Assembly: GCF_007828035.1 (NCBI RefSeq)
Contig: NZ_VITV01000003.1
Coordinates: 620,001-684,000, forward strand
Source of the DNA: Nitrospirillum amazonense
GTDB taxonomy: Bacteria; Pseudomonadota; Alphaproteobacteria; Azospirillales; Azospirillaceae
Direction of reading: 5' to 3'
Length of the DNA: 64,000 nucleotides
In this document: in pieces, positions 14,944 to 24,208 of the stretch
How positions within the stretch are numbered: position 1 is the stretch's first letter
How the letters are laid out: every line of letters begins with the position of its first letter
Made by a program: the position numbers and the translations under genes
Notes under the pieces: generated by a model
What the model was told of the DNA's origin: nothing
The model's database searches: none
Seen by the model: only the letters and a program-made list of their open reading frames with translations

Positions 14944-17883
14944 TTAGAACTCCACCGTCGCACCGACGAAGATGGTGCGGCCCAGCGGGTCGTAGACACC
15001 CGGATAGGTGTTGCCGTTGCCGAAGCTGCTGAGCAGGCTGGAGGCAATGGCCGGCGGGTCGCGATCGAGGATGTTGTTCACACCCGCGCGCAGCGACAGG
15101 TAGTCGGTCATCTTGTAGGTCATCGCCAGGTCGAAGTAGCTGTACGACGGCAGCTTGGCGTTGATGCCGACAAAGTCGGAGGCCAGGAAGTCGTTGGCCG
15201 TGTTGCTGGACAGCGACGTCGGGCCGATGAAGCGCCAGTTCACGGACACCGTGGCCGGGACCCACGGGCTGGACCAGGTGGTGCGCAACTGGTGGCGCCA
15301 CCGCGGGTTGGGCTGGCCGCAGGTCGGCCCGAACAGGCCGGTGCAGTCATAGGTGCCCAGGCTGGGCAGCGGCTGGGTCTCACGGGTCAGCAACACGCTG
15401 CCCGTCAGGTTGAAGTCCAGGTCGCCCCAGTTACGGTTGACGACGTCTTCCAAGGCCAGCTTGTAGGACACGTCGATGTCGACACCCGAGGTCTGCAGGT
15501 GACCGGTGTTCTGGTTGCCGGCGATGATGTAGCCGTCGGTGCCGAACAGCACGCCCGAGCCCTTGGCGCGGTGGAACAGGCCGCAGAAGTACGGATTGGC
15601 GGTCTGGACGCACTGGTTGATGACCGTCTGGGCGTCCAGCGCCGAGATGTAGCCGTCAACCTTGATGGTGTAGTAGTCCAGCGTGGCGGAGAAGTTGGGA
15701 ATGAAGGTCGGGGTCAGCACCACGCCGGCGGTGAAGGTGTCCGCCGTTTCCGGCTTCAGCGCGCTGTTGCCGCCGCCCTGGGTGACGCAGACGGCCGAGG
15801 GGCAGTCGGCGATGTGGCCGTACTGGGCCGAGGTGACGCCGGTCAGGGCGCACTGGGCCGCCGAGGCCGTCGGGCTGGAGCCGGAGCAGGGATCCACCGC
15901 CGCGACGTTGCCCAGCGTGGTCGGCGCGAACAGTTCGGAGATGCTGGCGGCACGGACGGCGCGGTTGTAGCTGCCCCGGAAGCGGACGTCGCTGACCGGG
16001 GCGTACTGCAGCTCGAACTTGTAGGTGCTGACGCCGCCGTCCAGGTAGTCGTACTTGGAGTAGCGGTAGCCGGTGTTGAACAGCAGTTCCTCGACCAGGG
16101 GCTTGTCCTGGATGATGGGGAACTGCAGTTCGCCGTAGCCTTCATCCACGCTGATGCTGCCGTGGGACGGCAGGGTACCGTTGGCCTGGGCCACCTGATC
16201 CGCCTCGAACAGCAGCGTTTCCTCGCGGTGTTCGAAGCCCAGGGCGATGGCCGCCCCCTTCTTGGCCCACGGGCTCTTGATCCCGTACTGCTCCAGGTCG
16301 CCGTTGATGGCCAGGCTGCCCACCTTTTCCGTCTGGGCGCCATGGGTATGGCTGGGGGAATAGAGGTAGTTGTAACCGGCCTGGCTGATACCGTTGTACT
16401 GGAAGACGTTGATGGGCACGCAGGTCGGATCGGTGCCGTCGATCACCGACTTGCAGGTGGGCACGCCGTTCACGTTGACGACCTCCAGGGCGCGCTGCGC
16501 CTTGGTGTTGTCGACGTTGTTCATGTAGGTCTCGTTCAGGATGGCCTTGGACCACAGGAAGTTGGCGTCGTAGCTCCAGCCGTCCCACACCTCGCCGCGG
16601 AAGCCGCCGGTGAAGCGGTAATCGATATGGCGCAGGTCGTCACGGCGCGGCTGGCTGCCGGGGCCGGTCAGACGGTAACCGATAAAGGTCTGCGCATCGG
16701 TGTTGGTGCCGGCGTCGGCGCCGCACAGCGTGGACGCCTGGGCCGACGACATCAGCGGGTTGTTGCAGTTGATGTTGAACGTCGTGCCCTGGAACAGCGC
16801 GGACGGTGCCGCCTGCGAGAAGCTGTGGTCGTTCATGTACATGAAGTTGCCGTAGGCTTCGATTTCCTTGGCAAATTCATAGTGGGCGGCCAGGCCGCCG
16901 GTCTCGCGCTTGTCGGTGCGCTGGATGTAGTTGGTAGGCGTGTAGTTGTAGGCGAAGCTGCTGTTGTACGGCACCCAGGTCTTGCTGCCGTCCTTGGCGT
17001 TCACCAGGGTGGTGTTCGCGTTGGGGCCCGATAGCGGATAGAACAGGCCATAGGCGTTGTTGCTGGAGCCGCCGCAGATGAAGGTGTTGGCGTCCTTCAG
17101 GTTCAGGTCGCAGTTGGAATAGTCACGCTTATTCTGCGTCACCGGCATGGAATAGTGATAGCCGGCGAACAGCGTGACGTTGCCCTTCTTGCCGTCGAAG
17201 TTGGTGCCGGCGGCGACGCTGATGTCCTTCTTGATGCCGTCCCACACCTCGCTGGGCGCGGTGGTGAAGTTCTTGGCCTGGCTGAGGGACCGCAGGGCGG
17301 TGTTGCCGTTGTCGTGCTGCGCGATGCTGTACTGCACGTCGGCGCGCACGCCATCCAGGTTCTTGCGCAGGATGAAGTTCACGACACCCGACACGGCGTC
17401 GGAACCGTACACCGCCGAGGCGCCACCCGAGACCACATCCACCCGGTCCACCATCGCGGTGGGGATGAAGTTGATGTCGGCGGTTTCCGGCGGCAGCATG
17501 CGCTGGCCGTCGATCAGCACCAGGTTACGGTTGGAACCCAGGTTGCGCAGGTTGACGCGCGACGTGCCGTCGGCGCCGTTGGACACGTTATCGTTGGCGT
17601 CCGCCGTCACCTGCGGCAGACGGTTCAGGGCGTCCACCATATTGGTCGTGCCCTGATACTGCAGGTCCTGCGACCCCACCGTGGTCAGGGGGCTGGCCGT
17701 CGTCAGGTTCGCCTGCTTGATGCGCGAACCGGTGATGACGATTTCCTGCAGGTCATCGACGGACTGGGCCAGCGCCTGGCCACCCGCCATCAATGCCACC
17801 ATGGCGGCCCCCGCCGCCAGGACCGACGCGCGGCCCGAGCGGAGCACCGACCCGGGGGCGGACTTCGCATGAATCTTTTGCAT
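14944..17883 (-). CDS. TonB-dependent outer membrane receptor
   Basis: A 979-residue outer membrane active transporter. A signal peptide ends near residue 39 (GGQALA), and a TonB-box-like region follows (LQEIVITGSRI, ~46-56). The plug domain covers about 60-170 (DALNRLPQVTADAND, NLVLIDGQRMLPP, VDVVSGGASAVYGSDAVSGVVNFI) and a 22-strand barrel follows, ending with a terminal Phe (VGATVEF), as expected for outer membrane assembly. It resembles the large receptors used by Caulobacter and sphingomonads for saccharide uptake. Neighbouring glycosidases and a sugar ABC importer suggest it takes up arabino-oligosaccharides. The ATG at 17883 follows GGGAGATAAGA. Tandem ATATCGTAT elements lie about 85-100 bases upstream. 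Confidence 0.92.
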   Translation of the reverse strand: MQKIHAKSAPGSVLRSGRASVLAAGAAMVALMAGGQALAQSVDDLQEIVITGSRIKQANLTTASPLTTVGSQDLQYQGTTNMVDALNRLPQVTADANDNVSNGADGTSRVNLRNLGSNRNLVLIDGQRMLPPETADINFIPTAMVDRVDVVSGGASAVYGSDAVSGVVNFILRKNLDGVRADVQYSIAQHDNGNTALRSLSQAKNFTTAPSEVWDGIKKDISVAAGTNFDGKKGNVTLFAGYHYSMPVTQNKRDYSNCDLNLKDANTFICGGSSNNAYGLFYPLSGPNANTTLVNAKDGSKTWVPYNSSFAYNYTPTNYIQRTDKRETGGLAAHYEFAKEIEAYGNFMYMNDHSFSQAAPSALFQGTTFNINCNNPLMSSAQASTLCGADAGTNTDAQTFIGYRLTGPGSQPRRDDLRHIDYRFTGGFRGEVWDGWSYDANFLWSKAILNETYMNNVDNTKAQRALEVVNVNGVPTCKSVIDGTDPTCVPINVFQYNGISQAGYNYLYSPSHTHGAQTEKVGSLAINGDLEQYGIKSPWAKKGAAIALGFEHREETLLFEADQVAQANGTLPSHGSISVDEGYGELQFPIIQDKPLVEELLFNTGYRYSKYDYLDGGVSTYKFELQYAPVSDVRFRGSYNRAVRAASISELFAPTTLGNVAAVDPCSGSSPTASAAQCALTGVTSAQYGHIADCPSAVCVTQGGGNSALKPETADTFTAGVVLTPTFIPNFSATLDYYTIKVDGYISALDAQTVINQCVQTANPYFCGLFHRAKGSGVLFGTDGYIIAGNQNTGHLQTSGVDIDVSYKLALEDVVNRNWGDLDFNLTGSVLLTRETQPLPSLGTYDCTGLFGPTCGQPNPRWRHQLRTTWSSPWVPATVSVNWRFIGPTSLSSNTANDFLASDFVGINAKLPSYSYFDLAMTYKMTDYLSLRAGVNNILDRDPPAIASSLLSSFGNGNTYPGVYDPLGRTIFVGATVEF

Positions 17884-17964
17884 TCTTATCTCCCAGACCG
17901 CGCACCCCCGTTAGTGCGCGCTGAACAACCGTCCCGCAAATGCCACGGACCTGTCAAATATCTT

Positions 17965-17983
17965 ATATCGTATATCGTATGAT
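17965..17983. promoter_or_regulatory. Tandem AT-rich half-sites upstream of the TonB receptor (operator candidate)
   Basis: ATATCGTAT occurs twice with a 7-base period (17965-17973 and 17972-17980) and runs into GAT, in an AT-rich stretch of an otherwise GC-rich region. The ATCGTAT half-site recurs as ATCGTAC before the semialdehyde dehydrogenase gene and as ATAGTAC/T before GH51 and gguC. Probable GntR-type operator, unproven. Confidence 0.4.
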
Positions 17984-18075
17984 TTATTCGAAAGTGTGTC
18001 GCCGACGCATCAGCGGCGACCAAACTTTGGGCTACTTCAAATAGTTAACTCGCGTCGCGACAGACAGACGCCAAA

Positions 18076-18102
18076 AGCCGCCCTCCCCGGTGGGGAGGGC
18101 GG
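18076..18102 (-). terminator. GC-rich hairpin with short T-run on the minus strand
   Basis: CCGCCCTCCCC and GGGGAGGGCGG (18078-18102) form an 11-bp stem with a 3-base loop; on the minus strand CTTTTGG follows. It lies about 200 bases beyond the end of the gguC-like gene and could end that transcript before the receptor promoter. Confidence 0.55.
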
Positions 18103-18180
18103 TTGCAAAGGTGTCGCCGTAAAAATCACCCATCCGGCTTAGGATGGGCACCGGTGCGCGGGCGTGGCGCTTATACGTGC

Positions 18181-18208
18181 GGCATTTGATCGTGACCGCT
18201 CAAATGCC
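18181..18208. repeat. Inverted repeat downstream of gguC-like gene
   Basis: GGCATTTGA (18181-18189) and TCAAATGCC (18200-18208) are perfect 9-bp inverted arms around a 10-base spacer, about 100 bases after the gguC-like stop. Role unknown: RNA hairpin in the 3' UTR or a protein site. The rest of the 418-base gap 17884-18301 holds only the terminator hairpin and AT-rich receptor promoter region. Confidence 0.45.
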
Positions 18209-18301
18209 CCCTCAGGCGCCGGGCGGCCACATCCGTGGCCTTGGCTCGATTTCCAGTCCGCCTTCGGCTCCCCAGAAATCTCCGGCACCCGCAGTCGCGG
18301 G

Positions 18302-19297
18302 CTACAGCGCCGTCACGGTCACCGCTTCCGCTTCCTTCACCGTCAGCGGGTTGCGCAGCGGCAGGCCGAAGGGTACAGCCTCCACCTCGAACCGGTCGCC
18401 CGGCCGAGTGGTGAAGCCGTCGCTGAACGACAGGGTGGCGGTGCCGAAATAGTGGACATGGGCATCGCCGGGGCGGCGGAAGCCGGCGTATTTGAAGTGG
18501 TGGTGTTCCAGGTTGGCCAGGCTGTGGCACATGTTGGCCTCACCCGACAGAAAGGGCTTCTCCCACGCCACCTGGCCGTCGCGGACGATACGCGTCGCCC
18601 CCCGGATGTCGGCCGGCAGCGGCCCCACCAGCAGTTCCGGCCCGAAGGAGCAGGGCCGCAGCTTGGAATGCGCCAGATAGAGATAGTTCTGCCGCTCCGT
18701 CACATGGTCGGAAAACTCGTTGCCCAGGGCGTAGCCCAGGCGGAAGGGCGTGCCGTCCGGCCCGATGACGTAGAGGCCCACGATCTCCGGCTCCTCCCCG
18801 CCGTCCAGGGCGAAGGCGGGGGAAGCCAGCGGCGCCTCGGGCGCCGTGACGATGCTGCCGTCCCCCTTGAAGAACCATTCCGGCTGTGCCCCCACCTGCC
18901 CGGCGGCCGGCTTGCCACCCTCCAGCCCCAGGCGGAACATGCGCATCGAATCGGTCTGCTTGGCGGGATCGGCCAGATCCTTGTGCATCTTGTCCCGGCC
19001 CTCCGCCGACCCAAGGTGGGTCAGGCCCGTGCCGGTGACCAGCAGGTGGGCGGTATCGGGATGGTCCAGCGGCGCCAGCAGGCGGCCCTCGGCCACCAGG
19101 GCGGCCAAGTCCACGGAACCGCCCACGCCCGCCGCCTCGACCGCCGCCGCCAAGGCCACGCCTGCGGCGATGGCCCGCTGCGCCAGCTCATAGACGCTGG
19201 CGACGCCCGGCACCGTGTGCGCCGGGCCATCATCGTGGCGGGCGGCGACGGCACGGGCGCCCGTGGCGTCGATATATTGGAGGAGACGCAGGACCAT
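18302..19297 (-). CDS. GguC/AraD1-family protein (fumarylacetoacetate hydrolase superfamily)
   Basis: A 331-residue cytoplasmic protein matching the GguC/AraD1 type of the FAH fold (TGTGLTHLGSAEGRD...MHKDL, WFFKGDGSIV, EPEIVGLYVIGPDG, RLGYALGNEFSDHV, GEANMCHSLANLEHHHFKY). GguC genes accompany sugar ABC importers (gguAB-chvE) in rhizobia. AraD1 is proposed to act on L-2-keto-3-deoxyarabonate, giving alpha-ketoglutarate semialdehyde, in place of a DHDPS-type AraD. No DHDPS-type AraD is in this window, although the steps before and after it are, so that role is likely here. The start at 19297 is preceded by AGGGAAA. It is divergent from the sugar-binding-protein gene. Confidence 0.82.
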   Translation of the reverse strand: MVLRLLQYIDATGARAVAARHDDGPAHTVPGVASVYELAQRAIAAGVALAAAVEAAGVGGSVDLAALVAEGRLLAPLDHPDTAHLLVTGTGLTHLGSAEGRDKMHKDLADPAKQTDSMRMFRLGLEGGKPAAGQVGAQPEWFFKGDGSIVTAPEAPLASPAFALDGGEEPEIVGLYVIGPDGTPFRLGYALGNEFSDHVTERQNYLYLAHSKLRPCSFGPELLVGPLPADIRGATRIVRDGQVAWEKPFLSGEANMCHSLANLEHHHFKYAGFRRPGDAHVHYFGTATLSFSDGFTTRPGDRFEVEAVPFGLPLRNPLTVKEAEAVTVTAL

Positions 19298-19573
19298 GGG
19301 TGTTTCCCTGACGATTGTTTTGCGTGACTGTGGTCCACCCTGCCGGGATGACGGCACCAGAGGGCTGGACGTGCTCATTTAATAATACTATTTCTGTCTA
19401 GTCCAAGCCTTTTCGGGGGCAAGCGACTTCGTCACAAGAGGGGCGACGTCCGGGAATGCAAAGGGGCTTGAGTAGCCCCCATAAATAATATCATATGACC
19501 CATAACAAACGCCCGCCATCTCCTGGAAAGGATAGTCGGCGGACGGCCCCGACGGGGTGAACATGAGACAGGG
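19298..19573. promoter_or_regulatory. Divergent promoter region between gguC-like and sugar-importer operons
   Basis: This 276-base region has no gene and is locally AT-rich. ATAATACTAT (19383-19392) matches 9 of 10 bases of the ATAGTACTAT palindrome before GH51 and lies on the gguC side. TATCATATGA (19489-19498) lies on the importer side and is one base off the receptor-type half-site. A GGGGCT-N5-AGCCCC hairpin (19463-19479) precedes it. Probable shared operators for the FadR- or GntR-type regulator of the locus; seen by eye only. Confidence 0.45.
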
Positions 19574-20587
19574 ATGGATATGAAAACGCTGCTGGGAAGC
19601 CGGAAAATCTCTCGCCAGGGTCTGGCGCGTCGGATGCTGGGTATCGGAACGGCGGTGCTGCTGGGCAGCCTGGCGGCCGGATGCGACAGCGGCGACAAGA
19701 AGGGCCTGACGGTGGGCTTTTCCCAGATCGGGTCGGAATCCGGCTGGCGCGCCGCGGAGACCAAGCTGGCCCGCCAGGGGGCGGAGCAGCGGGGCATCAC
19801 CCTGAAATTCTCCGACGCGCAGCAGCGCCAGGAAAACCAGATCAAGGCCGTGCGTTCCTTCATCGCGCAGGGCGTGGACGCCATCCTGCTGGCCCCCGTG
19901 GTCTCCAGCGGTTGGGATGAGGTGCTGGGCGAGGCCAAGGCCGCCAACATCCCCGTCATCCTGCTGGACCGGCAGATCGACACACCCAACGTCGACCTCT
20001 ACCTGACGGCCGTCACCTCCGACACCATCGAGGAGGGGCGCGTGGCCGGCCGCTGGCTGGCGGGCAAGGTGCAGGGCCGCGATTGCCGCATCGTGGAAAT
20101 CCAGGGCACGGTGGGCGCCAGCCTGGTGGCCAACCGCAAGAAGGGCTTCGAGGAGGCCATCGCGACCGCCCCCAACCTGCACCTGGTGCGCACCCAGTCG
20201 GGCGAGTTCACCCGCGCCAAGGGCAAGGAGGTCATGGAGGGCTTCCTGAAGGCCGAGGCGCCGGGCAGCATCTGCGCCGTCTATGCCCACAACGACGACA
20301 TGATGATCGGCGCCATCCAGGCCATCAAGGAGGCGGGCCTGAAGCCGGGTACCGACATCCTGACCGTGTCCATCGACGGTGTGCCCGATATCTTCAAGGC
20401 CATGGCCGACGGCGATGCCAACGCCACGGTGGAACTGGCCCCGGACATGGCGCCGCGCGCCTACGACATCCTGCTGGCCTACCGCAAGGACCACGCCCCG
20501 CCGCCCAAGTGGGTGCAGACGCCGTCCAAGCTGTATGAGCCCGACACCGCCGCCGCCGAATACGCCCGTCGCAAGGATCTGTACTGA
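19574..20587 (+). CDS. Sugar ABC transporter substrate-binding lipoprotein, YtfQ-like
   Basis: A 337-residue periplasmic-binding-protein family I member that would capture a furanose/pyranose sugar for the importer encoded downstream. The N-terminus carries a lipobox (SLAAGC, Cys37), so it is probably membrane-anchored, whereas E. coli YtfQ is soluble. The mature part shows GFSQIGSESGWRAAETK and the ribose/galactofuranose-binding pattern (DAILLAPVVSSGWDEVL, PVILLDRQID, KGFEEAI, YAHNDDMMIGAIQAIKEAG). The frame offers ATG at 19574 or 19580; AGGG is better spaced for 19580. The stop overlaps the ATPase start (TGATG). The operon context with sugar-acid dehydratase points to L-arabinose or a related sugar. 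Confidence 0.9.
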   Translation: MDMKTLLGSRKISRQGLARRMLGIGTAVLLGSLAAGCDSGDKKGLTVGFSQIGSESGWRAAETKLARQGAEQRGITLKFSDAQQRQENQIKAVRSFIAQGVDAILLAPVVSSGWDEVLGEAKAANIPVILLDRQIDTPNVDLYLTAVTSDTIEEGRVAGRWLAGKVQGRDCRIVEIQGTVGASLVANRKKGFEEAIATAPNLHLVRTQSGEFTRAKGKEVMEGFLKAEAPGSICAVYAHNDDMMIGAIQAIKEAGLKPGTDILTVSIDGVPDIFKAMADGDANATVELAPDMAPRAYDILLAYRKDHAPPPKWVQTPSKLYEPDTAAAEYARRKDLY

Positions 20588-22119
20588 TGGCGGTCACCCC
20601 ACCCCCGGTGGTGCTGGCGGCCCGGGGCCTGACCCGGCAATACCCCGGCGTGCGCGCCCTGGACGGCGTGGACCTGACCCTGCGCGCGGGGGAAATCCAT
20701 GCCCTGCTGGGGGAGAACGGCGCCGGCAAGTCCACCCTGATCAACCTGCTGACGGGGGCCCAGCCGCGTGACGGCGGCACCATCACCGTGGACGGCGTGG
20801 CGATCGACCCGGACGGGCCCGGCGGTGCGGTGAAGGCCGGCATCGCCGCCGTCTATCAGGAGATCACGCTGCTGCCCAACCTGTCGGTGGCGCAGAACCT
20901 GTACCTGGGACGGGAGCCCACGCGCTGGGGCCTGGTGCACCGGTCGCGCATGAATCGGGAAGGCGGCGCCTTGCTGCGCCGCTTCGGCCTGGCCATCGAC
21001 GCCAGCCGGCCGCTGTCGGATTTCTCCACCGCCGTGCAACAGCTGATCGCCATCGCCCGCGCCGTCGACCTGTCGGCCAAGGTGCTGATCCTGGACGAGC
21101 CCACCGCCAGCCTGGACACGGCGGAGGTGCAGACCCTGTTCACCCTGCTGCGCGTCTTGCGCGACCAGGGCCTGGCCATCGTCTTCGTCACCCATTTCCT
21201 GGATCAGGTCTATGCCTTGACCGACCGCATCACCGTGCTGCGCAACGGCCGGTTGGTGGGGGAGCGGCGGACCGCCGACCTGCCCCGCCTGGACCTGGTG
21301 GCCATGATGCTGGGCAAGACACCCACGGCGGAAAGCCACCTGAGCCGCCGCCCGGCCGCGGCCATCCCCGCCGGCGCCCCGCTGGTGCGGGCGGAAGGCC
21401 TGGGCCGGCGCCGCTTGGTGGGGGCTTTCGACGCGGCGCTGCACGCTGGCGCCGTGCTGGGGGCCGCCGGGCTGCTGGGCTCCGGCCGCACGGAAACCGC
21501 CCTGTTGCTGTTCGGGGTGGAGACGGCCGACCAGGGCCAGCTGCTGGTCGACGGCAAGGCCGTCACCCTGCGCAGCCCGCGCGACGCCATCCGCCTGGGT
21601 TTCGGCTTTTGCCCGGAGGATCGCAAGCTGGACGGCATCGTCGCCGGCCTCAGCATCCGCGAGAACATCGTGCTGGCCCTGCAGGCCAAGCGCGGCTGGT
21701 GGCGACGGCTGTCCACGGCGCAACAGCATGAGTTGGCCGACCGCTACATCAAGCTGCTGGACATCCGCACGCCGGATGCGGAAAAGCCCATCCAGCTGCT
21801 GTCGGGCGGCAACCAGCAGAAGGCATTGCTGGCCCGCTGGCTGGCCACCGAACCCCGCCTGCTGATCCTGGATGAGCCCACGCGCGGCATCGACGTGGGC
21901 GCCCATGCCGAAATCGTGCGCCTGCTGGAGGACCTGCGGGACAGGGGCATGGCCCTCTACGTCATCTCGTCCGAGATCGAGGAAGTGGCCGCCTACTCCG
22001 ACCGGGTGCTGGTCATGCGCGATCGCGCCCCCGCCGGCCTGCTGGAGGGGGACTCCATCACCCCCGCCGCCATCGTCAACGCCATCGCGGCGGACCATCA
22101 CACCCAAGGTGCGGCATGA
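20587..22119 (+). CDS. Sugar ABC transporter ATP-binding protein with two ABC domains, YtfR-like
   Basis: A 510-residue cytoplasmic ATPase with tandem nucleotide-binding domains. The first has a canonical Walker A (GENGAGKST, ~40) and Walker B (VLILDEPTASLD). The second has the degenerate Walker A typical of the family (LLGSGRTETALLL) and an intact signature LLSGGNQQKALLARWL with LLILDEPTRGIDVG. This pattern defines the RbsA/YtfR class (CUT2). It is coupled to the preceding and following genes through 3-4 base overlaps. Energises the importer formed by the two permeases downstream. Confidence 0.94.
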   Translation: MAVTPPPVVLAARGLTRQYPGVRALDGVDLTLRAGEIHALLGENGAGKSTLINLLTGAQPRDGGTITVDGVAIDPDGPGGAVKAGIAAVYQEITLLPNLSVAQNLYLGREPTRWGLVHRSRMNREGGALLRRFGLAIDASRPLSDFSTAVQQLIAIARAVDLSAKVLILDEPTASLDTAEVQTLFTLLRVLRDQGLAIVFVTHFLDQVYALTDRITVLRNGRLVGERRTADLPRLDLVAMMLGKTPTAESHLSRRPAAAIPAGAPLVRAEGLGRRRLVGAFDAALHAGAVLGAAGLLGSGRTETALLLFGVETADQGQLLVDGKAVTLRSPRDAIRLGFGFCPEDRKLDGIVAGLSIRENIVLALQAKRGWWRRLSTAQQHELADRYIKLLDIRTPDAEKPIQLLSGGNQQKALLARWLATEPRLLILDEPTRGIDVGAHAEIVRLLEDLRDRGMALYVISSEIEEVAAYSDRVLVMRDRAPAGLLEGDSITPAAIVNAIAADHHTQGAA

Positions 22120-23129
22120 GCGCCTTTATTCTGATCCGCCTGAAAGCCGCGCGGCCACAGCTGGCGCTGCTGGTGCTGGCGCTGCTGGTCAATGTCTTCG
22201 TGGCACCGGGCTTCCTGGACTTGCGCCTGCAGGACGGGCGGCTGTTCGGCGGCCTGATCGACATCCTGAACCGGGGGGCGCCCGTCATGCTGCTGGCCGT
22301 GGGCATGGCCCCGGTCATCGCCACGCGCGGTATCGATCTGTCGGTGGGCGTCATCATGGCGATATCCGGCGCCGTCGCGGCGGCGGGCGTGAACGCCGGC
22401 CTCGCTTGGCCACTGGCCATCCTGGCGGCGCTGGCCACCGGCCTGGTCTGCGGCCTGTGGAACGGGCTGCTGGTCGCGGTGTTCCGCCTGCAGCCCATCG
22501 TCGCCACGCTGATCCTGATGGTGGCCGGACGCGGCATCGCCCAGCTGATCACCGAGGGCCGCATCCTGACCTTCACCGAGCCGCACCTGATCGCCGTGGC
22601 CGGCGCGACGCTGGCGGCGCTGCCCCTGCCGGTGGTGCTGGCCCTGGCCGCCGCGGGCCTTACCGGCCTGCTGGTGCGGACGACCGCGCTGGGGCTGTTC
22701 GTTGAGGCGGTGGGCACCAATCCGCGCTCAAGCCGCCTGGCCGGCGTCCATACCAGCCTGGTGCTGGGCGCCGTCTATGTCTGGTCCGGTCTGATGGCGG
22801 CGCTGGCCGGCCTGATCGCCACGGCCGACATCAAGGGGGCCGACGCCAACAACGCCGGCCTGTGGCTGGAGCTGGACGCCATCCTGGCCGTCGTCATCGG
22901 TGGCACCAGCCTGTATGGCGGGCGGTTCAGCATTGGCCGCTCCGTCCTGGGCGCCCTGGTCTTGCAGGCCATGCGTACCGCCATCCTGCGGGCGGGCCTG
23001 CCGCCGGAGTTGAACCTGGTGCTGATGGCGCTGGTGGTCGCCGCCGTGCTGACCCAGCAATCGCCCGCCTTCCGGCCGTTGGCCCAGTCCCTGCTGGCGC
23101 GCTTCAAGAATAAGGAGGCCCAGGCGTGA
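22116..23129 (+). CDS. Sugar ABC transporter permease, YtfT-like
   Basis: A 337-residue inner membrane permease of the BPD_transp_2 family with about 8-10 helices. It contains the characteristic GMAPVIATRGIDLSVGVIMAISG loop and helix, NGLLVAVFRLQPIVATLILM, and the cytoplasmic EAVGTNPRSSRLAGV segment that contacts the ATPase. It overlaps the ATPase gene by 4 bases (ATGA). Forms a heterodimer with the next permease, as in the galactofuranose importer YtfT-YjfF. Confidence 0.93.
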   Translation: MSAFILIRLKAARPQLALLVLALLVNVFVAPGFLDLRLQDGRLFGGLIDILNRGAPVMLLAVGMAPVIATRGIDLSVGVIMAISGAVAAAGVNAGLAWPLAILAALATGLVCGLWNGLLVAVFRLQPIVATLILMVAGRGIAQLITEGRILTFTEPHLIAVAGATLAALPLPVVLALAAAGLTGLLVRTTALGLFVEAVGTNPRSSRLAGVHTSLVLGAVYVWSGLMAALAGLIATADIKGADANNAGLWLELDAILAVVIGGTSLYGGRFSIGRSVLGALVLQAMRTAILRAGLPPELNLVLMALVVAAVLTQQSPAFRPLAQSLLARFKNKEAQA

Positions 23130-24199
23130 TGGGCCGTTTCATGAACACCCGCACCCTGCCGCTGCTGGCGACGGTGGTGGTCTTCGTCCTGATCTATGCC
23201 GTCTGCGCCGCCCAATATCCGGCCATGCTGGGCCTGCGCGTCATGGGCAACCTGCTGACAGACAACGCCTTTCTGGGCATCCTGGCGGTCGGCATGACCG
23301 TGGTGGTGGTGGCCGGCGGCATCGACCTGTCGGTGGGCGCCGTCATGGGCTTGACCACGGTGGCGCTAGCCCGCCTGATCGAGGGCGCCGGCCTGCCCCC
23401 GGCGCTGGCCTTCGCCCTGGTGCTGGCGCTGGGTGGCCTGTTCGGCACCGGCGTGGGTGCCGCCATCCATTACCTGAAGGCGCCGGCCTTCATCGTCACC
23501 CTGACGGCCATGTTCCTCGCCCGGGGCTGCGCCCTGCTGATCAGCACCGATTCCATCCCCATCCACAACGCCGCCTACGACACCCTCGCAGCCGCAGCCC
23601 TGACCCTGCCCGGGGGCGGCCGGCTGACGCTGGTGGCCGGCATCATGCTGCTGACCTTCCTGGCCGGGGGTATCCTGCTGCACGGCACACGCTTCGGCGC
23701 GCGGGTGTTCGCGCTGGGCGGCAACGGCCATTTCGCCCAGTTGATGGGCATCAACACCGGGCGCACCACGATCCTGGTGCATGCCTTCTGCAGTCTGATG
23801 GCGGCGCTGGCCGGCATCGTCTTCTCCCTCTACACCCGGTCCGGCTATGCCCTGACGGGCACCGGGGTGGAGCTGGACGCCATCGCGGCGGTGGTCATCG
23901 GCGGCACGCTGCTGACCGGCGGCGTGGGTGGCGTGGCCGGCTCTTTCATCGGCGTGCTGATCCAGGGGCTGATCCTGACCTGGATCACCTTCGACGGCAC
24001 GCTGTCCAGCTGGTGGACCAAAATCGCCATCGGGGCGCTGCTCTTCCTGTTCATCGCCGTACAACGCTTGATTTTGGTGGCCTCTGCCCGGTATGGCCGG
24101 TCGGGGGCAGGTCCCGCCGCGCCCAACACACCCAATCAGGCCACGTCGGCCCCCGCCTCCCGTCCCTCCTCCGGCGCCGCCGCGCCGTCCGCCAGCTGA
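23129..24199 (+). CDS. Sugar ABC transporter permease, YjfF-like
   Basis: A 356-residue second permease of the importer, with the family motif VGMTVVVVAGGIDLSVGAVMG and the coupling segment RVFALGGNGHFAQLMGIN. The ATG at 23129 sits after AAGGAGG and directly overlaps the previous stop; a GTG one codon upstream is the alternative. The last ~35 residues are a low-complexity Ala/Pro/Ser tail (AAPNTPNQATSAPAS...), longer than usual and probably disordered in the cytoplasm. Two distinct permeases in one operon are typical of the YtfQRT-YjfF arrangement rather than the RbsABC one. Confidence 0.92.
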   Translation: MGRFMNTRTLPLLATVVVFVLIYAVCAAQYPAMLGLRVMGNLLTDNAFLGILAVGMTVVVVAGGIDLSVGAVMGLTTVALARLIEGAGLPPALAFALVLALGGLFGTGVGAAIHYLKAPAFIVTLTAMFLARGCALLISTDSIPIHNAAYDTLAAAALTLPGGGRLTLVAGIMLLTFLAGGILLHGTRFGARVFALGGNGHFAQLMGINTGRTTILVHAFCSLMAALAGIVFSLYTRSGYALTGTGVELDAIAAVVIGGTLLTGGVGGVAGSFIGVLIQGLILTWITFDGTLSSWWTKIAIGALLFLFIAVQRLILVASARYGRSGAGPAAPNTPNQATSAPASRPSSGAAAPSAS

Positions 24200-24208
24200 G
24201 CCGCGCCC

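Noticed and set aside
14764-17034. Plus-strand open frame of 756 codons opposite the TonB receptor
   Set aside because: Low-complexity Val/Gly/Ala/Arg/Gln product without motifs; the minus strand encodes a complete receptor with signal peptide and terminal Phe.
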